Shown: positions 16,964-25,923 of the stretch, piece by piece | Layout of the letters: every line of letters starts with the position of its first letter | Position numbering within the stretch: the stretch's first letter is position 1 | Virus record (IMG/VR): IMGVR_UViG_3300031963_000202 | Span: 1-53,800 of that record | Origin: a virus | Reading direction: 5' to 3' (one strand) | Length of the DNA: 53,800 nt | The notes under the pieces: generated by a model | The model's input: the letters and a program-made list of their open reading frames with translations, nothing else | Told to the model about the DNA's origin: nothing | Database searches by the model: none | Program-made: the position numbers and the translations under genes

Positions 16964-19776
16964 TGGCACGGTATGGTCTTGATTACTACAGCGCGTTAAG
17001 CTTCCCTCTAAGTTACTATGGTAGTGATAACGCTCTTAATTACGACGCTAACCCCGTCTTTGCTTTGTCCTCTGGGTATAACCAGTTAACCTTATTTTGG
17101 ACAAGCCCAGTAGGTGCGTGGGTTAAGTTGCGTCTGGTAAGAAGCCCATACGGATTCCCTGTAAACGTAACCGATGGAGATAATGTATTTGAAACTACTA
17201 GACGAGCAGACCCTCAGTTCTATGTAGATAAAACCTCCCTTACAAATGCAGAGTCAAAGGTCTTCTTCTATTCTATTTTTGTATTTGACTCTGTACAACT
17301 GACATGGGTATTAGCTGGACGAATGTCTGGTATGTCAGTAAAGAACTACGGCACAGCTGACAAGATGTACAGCTACTTGCCACAGATTTATAAGCTAACA
17401 ACACCTTACATCGCATCTGAAGCTACAGATAACAATGATTTATATAATTTCCTATCCCTATTTGCCTATGAGTTAGACCACACAAGGGCGCTAGCTGAAA
17501 TTATTACAGACCGTTATAACTTTGAAAGAATTTCAGCAACCTCTATTCCCTTGCTGTTAAATCAGTTTGGACTTAAGTACGAGCCAGAGATTGGTTTCCA
17601 ACAGTCTCGTATCCTTGTTAGAGACTCTGTTCAGCTAACAAAAGAAAAGGGCTCATCACAGGGTCTACGAGAGTACATAAAGGGATTTACAGGGTGGGCT
17701 TGCCCGTCCCCTGTCGAAGGAACCCCTAACCCAACACTTGAAGGTTTACAGGTAAGTCACAACCTGATGTTGGATTACAACGACTCTTCATTTGAAGAAG
17801 GCATTGGACACTGGACAACCCCAGATAGCACAGCATTATTATCTCAACTAGGTGCAAAGTCTGTTACCAAATACCAAGTTAATAATAATAACCTTCGTAT
17901 GATTGTAGGAGCTCACGGCTACAAAATTGGGGATAAAATTACTATTAGTGGATTTAAGTCCCCTGGTTACAACGCCAGCACTCCTGTGGCTATCACAGGT
18001 GTTGACCCACTTAGCTACATAGAGATTATTGTTTCTAGTCCAGACATTGCTTTAGTTGATGCATTTAATCAAGAAGCAGATGCCTATCCAACAGTTCTGC
18101 CATACCCAACCCCTTATGCAGAACCTACAACCCTTGCTCTATATCCAAATAAACGAAAAGGTATTCTTTCTGTTGCAAACTCAACAGGTTCCCCACAAGT
18201 TGTTACCATTTCCTGTGGAAGCGCATCACCAAGAACCTTGGGTATCCCTATTATTTCTGGAGACACTTATACCTTCAGCATCTATAGCGCAGCCTTATCA
18301 ACAGCTCGAAGTTTTACAGCAGGCATAAGTTGGTACGACCGCTTTGGAACGTTCATGTCTACTACTACAGGTAACCCTACAACAAATGCCACAGGAGCCC
18401 TATCTACAAGAGCGGTAGTAACCGCTCAAGGTCCCTGCAACATTACGTTAAATCCTTTCTTTGCTACAGGCGGTTCTGGCTATACCGATGGCGTTTATAC
18501 AGGCGTTCCATTAACCAGAGTTAGCGGCAAAGCGTTTACGACAGCCCCAATAGCAAACATTGCTATTTCTGGTGGGTCAGTGTCTTCTGTGTCTATTACT
18601 AACGGTGGCAAAGGCTCAGATACCACAACCATATTCTCTTTTGATAAGGCGTCTATCGGTAGCGCAGGGGGTTCTGGCTTCCTAGCCACCGTTAACCGTG
18701 TCCAAGAGTCTTACTACGCAGCACCTACAATTTCTGTATCTAGCGTTGCTAACGCCAACAGCGGTGAGCGCCACTACTTTGATGCAGCGCAGTTTGAAAA
18801 GGCTGGAGCTGTTACAGATTTTGATGAGGCTCGCCAGGTGCACATCACCATGAAGGCTAGCCGAATTAATGAAATTAAAAACCCAACCTTTAATAGTGCA
18901 AATAGCTTTGCACCTTGGGGTTTTACAAACGGAACAGCAACAGCTTCAAGTGCTCAAACTGACCCTATTGATGACCTACTAATTATTGAAGGCTATCAAC
19001 AGACTGGTGGAACTGCAGAAATTTCTTTGTCAACAGTTCACGCTTATAAAGTTAACGATGTTGTTGTAGTAGCAGGGTTGCCTGCAGCATACAACGGTGT
19101 GCAGACCATTACTGCAGTTACAGATTTTACAATTAGTTACACAGTAAGCCCTACCGCAACTGTTGCGTTTACTGCTGATGCAGGGACGATTGCTAAAGCT
19201 GGAAGCTCTTGTTTAGTAACTAAGCCTGCAACTGGCAATACAGAAGTTCGAGCAGCAGCCTCTTCTGCTAACTACATGGACATTCACTACCCATCTACCA
19301 ACTACACCTTTAGTGTGTATGTAAGACGAGTTACTGGAACCGCTGCCCCAACTGTGCGACCAATTATTTACTGGTATGACAGCACCAAGACAGCTATCTC
19401 TAGCACCTTGGCTGACCTTGTAACAATTAGTAGCTCTACAGACTGGTCAAGAATTAACACATCATCTGTTGCACCTGAGAATGCTGCCTATGCAAGCGTT
19501 TCTATCCTATGGACTAATGGTGCGGTTAATGACTCAATCGCATTAGATAATGCTTTGTTTGAGAACAGCCCCTTTGTTCTTCGATACTTTGATGGAAGCC
19601 AGGGCTTTGGCTCTACTGCTGAATTGTTCTGGGAGGGCTCAGTCCCTAACCTAGCCCGTAGCCACTACTACAGGAACCGAGTAGCTATCGCTGACCGCCT
19701 TGCAAAAGGTGCCCTAGATGACTGGCTTGTAAGCGGGTCTACCTACGCCCTATACCTAGCACAGCCAAAGACGTAG
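16963..19776 (+). CDS. Large baseplate/tail-fibre protein with beta modules
   Basis: 937 residues. Residues about 125-260 (SYLPQIYKLTTPYI, FLSLFAYELDHTRALAEII, then SQGLREYIKGFTG) resemble tail protein I, which attaches fibres to the baseplate. The rest is all-beta, with two carbohydrate-binding-like modules (around 415-480 and 760-850, each with a YTFSIY or YTFSVY strand) and two short modules at about 307-350 and 690-735 related to one in the preceding wedge protein. It probably binds the host surface. It is the last tail gene. Confidence 0.8.
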   Translation: MARYGLDYYSALSFPLSYYGSDNALNYDANPVFALSSGYNQLTLFWTSPVGAWVKLRLVRSPYGFPVNVTDGDNVFETTRRADPQFYVDKTSLTNAESKVFFYSIFVFDSVQLTWVLAGRMSGMSVKNYGTADKMYSYLPQIYKLTTPYIASEATDNNDLYNFLSLFAYELDHTRALAEIITDRYNFERISATSIPLLLNQFGLKYEPEIGFQQSRILVRDSVQLTKEKGSSQGLREYIKGFTGWACPSPVEGTPNPTLEGLQVSHNLMLDYNDSSFEEGIGHWTTPDSTALLSQLGAKSVTKYQVNNNNLRMIVGAHGYKIGDKITISGFKSPGYNASTPVAITGVDPLSYIEIIVSSPDIALVDAFNQEADAYPTVLPYPTPYAEPTTLALYPNKRKGILSVANSTGSPQVVTISCGSASPRTLGIPIISGDTYTFSIYSAALSTARSFTAGISWYDRFGTFMSTTTGNPTTNATGALSTRAVVTAQGPCNITLNPFFATGGSGYTDGVYTGVPLTRVSGKAFTTAPIANIAISGGSVSSVSITNGGKGSDTTTIFSFDKASIGSAGGSGFLATVNRVQESYYAAPTISVSSVANANSGERHYFDAAQFEKAGAVTDFDEARQVHITMKASRINEIKNPTFNSANSFAPWGFTNGTATASSAQTDPIDDLLIIEGYQQTGGTAEISLSTVHAYKVNDVVVVAGLPAAYNGVQTITAVTDFTISYTVSPTATVAFTADAGTIAKAGSSCLVTKPATGNTEVRAAASSANYMDIHYPSTNYTFSVYVRRVTGTAAPTVRPIIYWYDSTKTAISSTLADLVTISSSTDWSRINTSSVAPENAAYASVSILWTNGAVNDSIALDNALFENSPFVLRYFDGSQGFGSTAELFWEGSVPNLARSHYYRNRVAIADRLAKGALDDWLVSGSTYALYLAQPKT

Positions 19777-19788
19777 TATGATGCTCCC
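19777..19788 (+). promoter_or_regulatory. Candidate leaderless promoter: -10 TATGAT six bases before ATG
   Basis: TATGAT (19777-19782) is followed by six bases and ATG 19789, with no ribosome site. It lies in the 12-base gap after the last tail gene. Confidence 0.5.
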
Positions 19789-20067
19789 ATGCTGGAGCTA
19801 ATACTCGTTGGTTGCTTTACTGGGTTCTTCCTGGCTACAGTGCGGAATCTAGTAGACGTGTTAAGTATTTTTATACCTACTTCCGTAATTAATGCCGTAC
19901 TTTCAATTATATTTGCAGGCGTAGCTGTGTACTTAGTTGAAGTTTCAACTACTAAGCAGGCCATCCTGTGGACAGTCGCTGGAGCATTTCTGGGGGCAGC
20001 GCTCCTTGCAATTGTTGAGCGGATGTCTACCTATAAACCCGCAGTTGTTAACACCGCCCGAGATTAG
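19789..20067 (+). CDS. Small membrane protein, holin candidate
   Basis: 92 residues with three hydrophobic segments at about 3-18, 28-50 and 58-77, and a polar C-terminus. Size, topology and position just after the tail genes fit a holin, but no endolysin gene is adjacent and the lytic domain seen so far is inside the tape measure. It may instead be another phage membrane protein. It appears to be read from its own leaderless promoter. Confidence 0.55.
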   Translation: MLELILVGCFTGFFLATVRNLVDVLSIFIPTSVINAVLSIIFAGVAVYLVEVSTTKQAILWTVAGAFLGAALLAIVERMSTYKPAVVNTARD

Positions 20068-20081
20068 TGATAGGGTAATAG

Positions 20082-20097
20082 GGACCTAAGGAGGTCC
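20082..20097 (+). promoter_or_regulatory. Ribosome site in the loop of a perfect hairpin
   Basis: GGACCT (20082-20087), AAGG (20088-20091), AGGTCC (20092-20097) form a perfect six-base stem that ends one base before ATG 20099. The Shine-Dalgarno AAGGAGG spans the loop and the right arm, so folding would compete with ribosome binding. Confidence 0.6.
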
Positions 20098-20098
20098 T

Positions 20099-20761
20099 AT
20101 GAGCAAATATTATGTTCTAGTGGCTGGTAAAGGAGCCACCAGTAGACAAAACGTTGAAGCGTTAATGGAAGACCATTACTACGCAAAAGGCGATGGCGGT
20201 ACTGTTGTTATCGCTATTGAAAAACATGCAACACCATCACAGGTATTCGTTGCACAGTTTGCTAAAGATAAAAACAAAGAGATAGTTCTGGTAGCAAAGC
20301 CAGAGGCTGACTTGGGCAGTATGCCTGCTGCATCAGTAGTTCATGATGATGAGCCAATTAAAAAATCTGTAGAGATAGTTGCTGGAGCAGACGCGTCTGC
20401 GTTCCTTCTTTGGGACGATGGTGACGAAGCCTCGCTTGCAGTATTAGCGTCCTGTAAAAAAGCTAACATCCCGTGCTATGACCTGATTAATGGGTTATCA
20501 GAGATAACCCCATCTGAAACCCTTCAGGAGCCAGAGGCAACCCTATTCCCCAAAGCTGAGATGGTCACAGAGAGTGAGGAGACCGATGAGGAGGAAGAAG
20601 AAGTCGACGAGGAAGAAGACGACGACGAAGAGTACGACGACGAAGAAGAAGAAGACTCCGAAGACCTTGAAGATATCTATGCGGGAGTCGAAGCGATAGC
20701 CCGAGTCTTCGCCCGAGTCTTTATTGAGGAGTGGAAGGCCCAAGGTGGCCCTAAGTCCTAA
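20099..20761 (+). CDS. Protein with Rossmann-like N-terminus and long acidic tract
   Basis: 220 residues. Residues 1-135 alternate strands and helices (YYVLVAGKGATSRQNVEALM, TVVIAIEKHATPSQVFVAQF, EIVLVAKPEADLG, ADASAFLLWDDGDEASLAVL), which suggests a Rossmann-like nucleotide-binding fold similar to phage SLOG-type proteins. Residues about 160-195 are nearly all Glu and Asp. The last 25 residues are helical. The acidic tract could mimic DNA or bind basic proteins; both are inference. It opens the replication operon and its translation start lies in a hairpin. Confidence 0.65.
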   Translation: MSKYYVLVAGKGATSRQNVEALMEDHYYAKGDGGTVVIAIEKHATPSQVFVAQFAKDKNKEIVLVAKPEADLGSMPAASVVHDDEPIKKSVEIVAGADASAFLLWDDGDEASLAVLASCKKANIPCYDLINGLSEITPSETLQEPEATLFPKAEMVTESEETDEEEEEVDEEEDDDEEYDDEEEEDSEDLEDIYAGVEAIARVFARVFIEEWKAQGGPKS

Positions 20762-21674
20762 GACTCTAGGTGTACTCCTAGAGATAGCCGTTTATGGGGC
20801 TCCAGAGGGCGTTAAGGGCCTTTCTAAGGAGCTTGGGGTAGGTCGCGTACAGATTGACTCTGCCCTGGCTGAGCTGGCCTCTATAGGCCTTGTACGGCTT
20901 TCCAACGGTAAAACGGCAAAAGGGACATTCTGGTACAAAGTGGAACTTACCCCAGAGGGTGTAGCCTACGCCCATAACTGGATGACTGGTAAGAAACCGT
21001 TAGCGGTTTTACCGAACGGTGAAACCAGCATCTACATATCACTGAATAGCAATATAGCTGATACCTATAAAGCAGATATCCCATATAGCAAAGAGCAGTA
21101 TGGCTTATATGCTAATTCAGTTAACAAAAGTGCGGAACAGAGTTCCGCACTGAACGGGAAAGAAAACATAGGAGGAATCATGAGCTTGGGCTCAACGCCG
21201 ATAGACCCAGATGACTTAGCAGATGAGATGAAGAAGGACAGGGAGCGCAAGAAGCAAGAGCGCAAGGAACAGTCGGAGGCTCATTACCGCGACCGACAGC
21301 GCATCCGCTCTAGTCGCGCTGTGGTTGACTGGTCCCCAGCCGATGTCGTCAACCATTTCTCCGAACAGGTTAAGTTAATCTGGAACGTAGAGAACGTGGC
21401 GTTAACCCAACGGCCTAAGTTGGTTAGGGCTATGGACCTGTTCCGTATAGACAACGACACCAACGGTGAGATTGATAAATATCTTATTGATACTTACATC
21501 TCGACAAAAAAGTTTGATAAGACTAAGTTATATAACCCAGAGGAAATCTTCTGGGGTTTTATAAACTGGGCTCCGACAAAGGTTGGCGAAGCCAAGCGTT
21601 CTGTAAAGGCAGAGGACTTAGATGCTGTTGCCGTTGCACGAGCAAAGAACCGAAAGCTGTTAGGGTTGGACTAA
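20745..21674 (+). CDS. Winged-helix DNA-binding protein, candidate replication initiator
   Basis: 309 residues from GTG 20745, chosen for GGAAGG seven bases upstream; TTG 20724 in the same frame lacks a ribosome site. Residues about 4-75 are a winged helix (LLEIAVYGAPEGVKGLSKEL, recognition-helix region RVQIDSALAELASIGLVRL, then a wing). A charged linker (about 165-195) leads to a helical C-terminus (WSPADVVNHFSEQV and later). It overlaps the acidic protein by 17 bases and the DnaC-like gene by one. In phages such a protein next to a helicase loader usually binds the origin; this role is inference. Confidence 0.65.
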   Translation: MALSPKTLGVLLEIAVYGAPEGVKGLSKELGVGRVQIDSALAELASIGLVRLSNGKTAKGTFWYKVELTPEGVAYAHNWMTGKKPLAVLPNGETSIYISLNSNIADTYKADIPYSKEQYGLYANSVNKSAEQSSALNGKENIGGIMSLGSTPIDPDDLADEMKKDRERKKQERKEQSEAHYRDRQRIRSSRAVVDWSPADVVNHFSEQVKLIWNVENVALTQRPKLVRAMDLFRIDNDTNGEIDKYLIDTYISTKKFDKTKLYNPEEIFWGFINWAPTKVGEAKRSVKAEDLDAVAVARAKNRKLLGLD

Positions 21675-22360
21675 TGTACAAAGTAGAAGAGCAAAAAGTT
21701 CGTCGTAAGATGTGGATTAAATCTTCCAACATCCCTAAGGCACGCCTTGGTTGGGAACTGGATGACTGCGTTGATACCGACCCAGAAGACATCGAACAGA
21801 TACGTGGTTGGATTAGTTTGCTAGACCAAGGTGTTAACGTTAGAGCTTCTGGTAGCAGGCACTGTGGCAAAGGTCTAATGATTGCGGGTAAACCTGGCCG
21901 CGGTAAATCAACGGTGGCTGTTGCAACCATCCAAGATATCATGAGGCTATCACCCCCGTCTGCCTTTGACGTAGAGGACGGCCTAACCCTTATACGTCCT
22001 TGTTACTTTATGACCTTTAATGATGTGCTTTCTTTATCAGGTCGCATGATGGATAGCCCGACAGACTGGGAGGAGGTCCTCTACTATGGTCTCTTAGGTG
22101 AAGCGCACGACTCCTACAACATCCGAGTCCTAGTGATTGATGACGTAGGCAAGGAGCACGCTAGCCTAAGTGGGTGGCAGAAGAACGTTTTGCATCATGT
22201 ACTACGTACACGATTCAATCTTGGACTGCCAACCATAGTAACCACTAACGTCAGTCTTGACGACTGGGGTAGTCTTTACGGCGATGCTACCGAGAGTTTT
22301 GCTAAGGAAGCGTTTATGTATTTGCCAATGGTTACTAACAAAGGAGACCTACGAGAATGA
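21674..22360 (+). CDS. DnaC-like AAA+ helicase loader
   Basis: 228 residues. Walker A is GKPGRGKST near residues 73-81; Walker B is VLVIDDVGKEHA near 151-162; the sensor segment is LPTIVTTNVSLDDWG. This is the IstB/DnaC type of ATPase that loads the replicative helicase on DNA. It sits between the winged-helix protein and the SWIM and DnaB-like helicase genes, which supports the role. It overlaps both neighbours by one to four bases. Confidence 0.88.
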   Translation: MYKVEEQKVRRKMWIKSSNIPKARLGWELDDCVDTDPEDIEQIRGWISLLDQGVNVRASGSRHCGKGLMIAGKPGRGKSTVAVATIQDIMRLSPPSAFDVEDGLTLIRPCYFMTFNDVLSLSGRMMDSPTDWEEVLYYGLLGEAHDSYNIRVLVIDDVGKEHASLSGWQKNVLHHVLRTRFNLGLPTIVTTNVSLDDWGSLYGDATESFAKEAFMYLPMVTNKGDLRE

Positions 22361-22665
22361 GCAAGGTAATGGAAACTAAACTAGTACAAGTGTTTCTTAG
22401 TCAAACACAGTCACCTGGTCCTGGTATCTATGAAGTATCAGTGGACGATAGTAACAAGCTGTACTGCACCTGCCCTGGTTATCGTGGTCGCAATACTTGC
22501 AAGCATGTTAAGTTTGTAAGCGCACGCATCAAAGCAAACGGTGGCGATAATTATCCGTTAGAGTTTTCTAGCCGTGCGTCCAAGGACGATATCAGTAATG
22601 CCCGTTCATCAAAGGAAGCCTTCAGGGAGTTTGTAATAAACTTCGGCAAGATAGAAGTCTTTTAA
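22357..22665 (+). CDS. SWIM zinc-finger protein
   Basis: 102 residues. LYCTCPGYRGRNTCKHVKFV gives the SWIM pattern Cys-x-Cys ... Cys-x-His with C37, C39, C48 and H50. SWIM domains bind DNA or protein and are common in recombination accessory factors. The protein has no other domain. It lies between helicase loader and DnaB-like helicase, so a replication or recombination role is likely, as inference. Confidence 0.8.
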   Translation: MSKVMETKLVQVFLSQTQSPGPGIYEVSVDDSNKLYCTCPGYRGRNTCKHVKFVSARIKANGGDNYPLEFSSRASKDDISNARSSKEAFREFVINFGKIEVF

Positions 22666-23075
22666 TGAAGAAGGGGGATATCAGTAACGAACTCCCCAGA
22701 AGGATATTAGTTACCACAGACATTATTATGGATGTGGAGATGACAGTAAAGCGTAAGCTTCTTGTCATCCCATCCGTACAAATAAATAAAAAGTTTAGAC
22801 GTGATGCTTTGTCCTATTTGTACATTTTTACAACTAGGGCTGGCTTCACGCTTGAGTTAGTATCGTTTGAGCTAGATGATGATGGTTTGTCAGAGACCAT
22901 GGATGAGCTTGACAAGAACGGTACTAACCCATTTAGATACTACACGGCGTATGAATCGGACAAACACTTGCTCAGCGAACTTCCCTATCGACCTGAAGTA
23001 GTTGGTGTAGTTGATGTAGACTCTCGCCTCTTACGTTACGGACACTGGGGAAGGACATTCGCTGACTTACAATGA
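22665..23075 (+). CDS. Unknown protein of the replication operon
   Basis: 136 residues, alpha/beta by composition, with no cysteine and no clear motif. The C-terminal part RPEVVGVVDVDSRLLRYGHW has two close Asp residues after a hydrophobic strand and resembles part of a HAD-type site, but the first half lacks the rest of it. It overlaps both neighbours. Position suggests a replication accessory role; I do not recognise the family. Confidence 0.65.
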   Translation: MKKGDISNELPRRILVTTDIIMDVEMTVKRKLLVIPSVQINKKFRRDALSYLYIFTTRAGFTLELVSFELDDDGLSETMDELDKNGTNPFRYYTAYESDKHLLSELPYRPEVVGVVDVDSRLLRYGHWGRTFADLQ

Positions 23076-24298
23076 ACAACGAACTACGACTATTAAGTAA
23101 AGTATTAGAGAGCCGCGACCTCGCCCCATTATTTGACCGTGGTGTTAAAGACGCATGGTTTGTAGACGGTGAAGTAAGACGTGTATGGGTTTTTGTACGC
23201 GACCATTTCTCTAAGTATGCAGAGTGTCCAAGCCTTGAGGTAGTAACACAGAACTTCCCATCATGGAAACAGCATGAGTCTGCTGACGCCTTAGAGTATT
23301 TAATTGACAGCGTTGTTGCTACACGTCGTTCTTCTTCATTCTTAAAGATGTTGGAGTCTGCCGCTGCCACATATGGTTCTACTAAAGACCACGAAGAAGG
23401 ACTACGTATAGTTCAAGCTGGCATCATTGGTTTAGAAGAGGACGGGCTAGGTAAGACTAGCGATGTAAACCTTATTGATGAACCACAGAAGCGTTGGGAC
23501 GAATACACCTTCCGTAAAAACAACCCAGGGTTACTTGGAACAGCAACAGGGTTTCCTAGTGTTGACCAAGTTACTGGTGGTCTACAGCCTGGTCAGTTAA
23601 TTGTAATTGTTGCTCCACCTAAGACTGGTAAGTCAACTGTTGCTTTGCAGTTTGCACAGAACGTTCACCTACAGGACAAGTCAGTTATGTTCCAGTCATT
23701 TGAAATGAGTAACCACGAACAGCAGACTCGTTACGACGCTATGCGAGCACGCATCTCACACTCACGTCTTATCAATGGTTTGCTAGATAACGAAGAAGAA
23801 GCAAGGTATCAAGCAAAGCTTCGTTCTATGGAGAACATGCGTAAGCCATTCTGGTTAGTTGACTCAGCCAATGGTTCTACAGTCTCTGGTATAGCTAGTA
23901 AGTTGTCAGTGCTACATCCAGAGATTGTATTTATTGACGGTGTTTATTTAATGATTGACGAACAGACTGGGGAAGCTAACACCCCACAGGCTATTACTAA
24001 CATCACTCGTTCCCTAAAGCGCATGGCTCAGAAGTACAAGGTGCCAGTTGTTATTACAACTCAGGTTCTTAACTGGAAGATGCGTAAAGGTCAAGTAACT
24101 GCCGACTCTATTGGTTACTCATCATCCTTCCACCAAGATGCTGACGTCATCTTTGGTCTACAGCGTGAAGATGAGAACGTAGACGACACTCGTATCTTGA
24201 AGGTGCTAGAAAGCCGTAACTCTGGACGTATGGAGATATCGCTTATCTGGGATTGGAGCACAGGTACCTTTAGAGAGATTGACGTAAATGACATCTAG
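23072..24298 (+). CDS. Replicative DNA helicase, DnaB-like
   Basis: 408 residues. Residues 1-130 form a helical N-terminal domain. The RecA-like core begins with TGFPSVDQVTGGLQPGQLIV and Walker A APPKTGKST near 181-189; Walker B is PEIVFIDGVYLM near 287-298; the later VPVVITTQVLNW and ADVIFGLQRE match the DnaB/DnaB-like core. The protein unwinds DNA ahead of the polymerase. A loader and primase are encoded next to it. It overlaps the primase gene by 11 bases. Confidence 0.9.
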   Translation: MNNELRLLSKVLESRDLAPLFDRGVKDAWFVDGEVRRVWVFVRDHFSKYAECPSLEVVTQNFPSWKQHESADALEYLIDSVVATRRSSSFLKMLESAAATYGSTKDHEEGLRIVQAGIIGLEEDGLGKTSDVNLIDEPQKRWDEYTFRKNNPGLLGTATGFPSVDQVTGGLQPGQLIVIVAPPKTGKSTVALQFAQNVHLQDKSVMFQSFEMSNHEQQTRYDAMRARISHSRLINGLLDNEEEARYQAKLRSMENMRKPFWLVDSANGSTVSGIASKLSVLHPEIVFIDGVYLMIDEQTGEANTPQAITNITRSLKRMAQKYKVPVVITTQVLNWKMRKGQVTADSIGYSSSFHQDADVIFGLQREDENVDDTRILKVLESRNSGRMEISLIWDWSTGTFREIDVNDI

Positions 24299-25199
24299 CA
24301 TCGAAGACACACTAGAAGTCCTTGGTCTTAAGATTGTTTCTATTAGGAACAGTGAGATACAACTGCACTGCCCCGCTCATAAAGAACGTACAGGTAAAGA
24401 AGATAACAACCCGTCCTTTTGGATTAATGGAGAGAACGGTTTATTTATTTGTTTTTCTTGTGACTGGAAGGGTGGCTTACAAACCTTAGTCAACTACTTA
24501 GGTGGGACTATCGACGCCACCATAGATGTAGATGTAACAGTGACTAGATTAGCTGCTCGTATAAAGCAGTTAATCGAAGGTGAGAAGCCTAAGCAAGAAG
24601 AGTACGCGCCTATTCATGAGTCGATGCTTCACGCTTTCAGACAGGTACCCGACGATATTTCCCTGAGCAGAGGTTTATTACCTGAGGCAGTAGCTAAATA
24701 TGGAGTGAAGTGGAACCATAATCAGAGCAACTGGATTATTCCTATTAGAGACCCGATTACTAATAAACTTTTAGGATGGCAAGAGAAGGGCCACAAGACC
24801 AGGTTCTTTAGAAACACCACTGGTGTTAAAAAAAGCGAAGCCTTGTTTGGATATGAGCACTACAAAGGTGGGGACATGATTGTTGTTGAGTCCCCCTTAG
24901 ATGTTATTCGCTTAGCTTCTTTAGGTATAGAGGGGGCTGTCGCCACTTATGGGTGCGCCGTCTCACATACTCAGTGGAGCATGATTAGGGGAGCGACTAG
25001 ACCTATTTTTGCTTTAGACAATGACGACGCTGGCAGGTCTTGCACCGAAGAGTTAAGGTTTAAGGCTATGGATATCGGTCTGTCTTCTTGGTTCTTTAAC
25101 TACGCACAGACTGACCAGAAAGATGTCGGCGGGATGTCTCGTAAAGAGATTGAGTGGGGTTTGCAAAACGCAAGACACATACTAGGGTATATGCCATGA
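24288..25199 (+). CDS. DNA primase, DnaG-like
   Basis: 303 residues. The N-terminal zinc-binding domain has LHCPAHK near 25-31 and ICFSCDWKG near 53-61 (CHC2 type). A Toprim domain follows with IVVESPLDVIRLASLGIEGA near 197-216 (the metal-binding Glu) and FALDNDDAGRSC near 240-251 (the two Asp). The protein is short for a primase and has no helicase-interaction domain of its own. It makes RNA primers for the DnaB-like helicase encoded just before. Confidence 0.9.
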   Translation: MTSSIEDTLEVLGLKIVSIRNSEIQLHCPAHKERTGKEDNNPSFWINGENGLFICFSCDWKGGLQTLVNYLGGTIDATIDVDVTVTRLAARIKQLIEGEKPKQEEYAPIHESMLHAFRQVPDDISLSRGLLPEAVAKYGVKWNHNQSNWIIPIRDPITNKLLGWQEKGHKTRFFRNTTGVKKSEALFGYEHYKGGDMIVVESPLDVIRLASLGIEGAVATYGCAVSHTQWSMIRGATRPIFALDNDDAGRSCTEELRFKAMDIGLSSWFFNYAQTDQKDVGGMSRKEIEWGLQNARHILGYMP

Positions 25200-25390
25200 G
25201 CAGCAGCGCTAAGTGGATGGACGCGGGCCCTCTGCGCGATTACCTAGAGAAGGTATCAGCAGAGAACAAGGAACGTGCTAAGTATTGTTCTTTCTGTGAT
25301 AAGCCTACTGCAGACCATTGGGAAGCGCTAAGGGGTTCAGCCACTTTAATAAGAGCATGTAAAGAGTGTTGTCCAGAGGAGCATGAATGA
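25196..25390 (+). CDS. Small zinc-finger protein
   Basis: 64 residues from ATG 25196, overlapping the primase stop by four bases (ATGA); the frame is open further upstream inside the primase gene. KYCSFCDKPTADHW and RACKECCPEEHE give two Cys pairs that could form one zinc ribbon. Function unknown; the place between primase and nucleotide kinase suggests a replication-associated role. Confidence 0.7.
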   Translation: MSSSAKWMDAGPLRDYLEKVSAENKERAKYCSFCDKPTADHWEALRGSATLIRACKECCPEEHE

Positions 25391-25923
25391 TTATCGGATT
25401 AACAGGCTACGCACAGTCAGGTAAAGACACATTGGCTGAGATACTAGTTCAAAAGTATGGTTACACACGCGTTGCGTTTGCTGACCCTATCCGCGAACTG
25501 CTTTACGAGATGAACCCTGCAGTCAAAGACGGGGGCTACAGACTTCAAGGTGTTGTAGATGGCTATGGCTGGGATGTGGCAAAGACTGCGTTTCCAGAGG
25601 TTCGCAACCTTCTACAGAACTTAGGTGTAGGCGCTCGCAAAACATTCGGTGAGACCTTCTGGATACAGCAAGCATTACGTAAGGTTCACTTTGAAGGTAA
25701 CTTTGTTATTACTGATGTGCGTTTTCCTAATGAAGCTGCCGCTATCCGTAAGTACGACAACTCCCAGATATGGCGTATCAAGCGCCCTGGAGTAGGTGCC
25801 GTTAACCCTCACGTATCAGAGACAGCCATGGACGGAGAGCGGGTTGACCAGATATTTGTTAACAGTGGTACGCTTGAAGACCTAGAGGTCTTAATTGCTA
25901 CAAGGATGAGAGCATACGTATGA
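25387..25923 (+). CDS. Deoxynucleoside monophosphate kinase
   Basis: 178 residues. IIGLTGYAQSGKDTLAEILV at the start is the P-loop with its typical variant, followed by RVAFADPIRELLYEMNP and LLQNLGVGARKTFGETFWI, as in T4 gp1-like dNMP kinases. The enzyme phosphorylates dNMPs to dNDPs to feed DNA synthesis. It fits the ribonucleotide reductase at 46664. It overlaps neighbours by four bases. Confidence 0.88.
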   Translation: MIIGLTGYAQSGKDTLAEILVQKYGYTRVAFADPIRELLYEMNPAVKDGGYRLQGVVDGYGWDVAKTAFPEVRNLLQNLGVGARKTFGETFWIQQALRKVHFEGNFVITDVRFPNEAAAIRKYDNSQIWRIKRPGVGAVNPHVSETAMDGERVDQIFVNSGTLEDLEVLIATRMRAYV

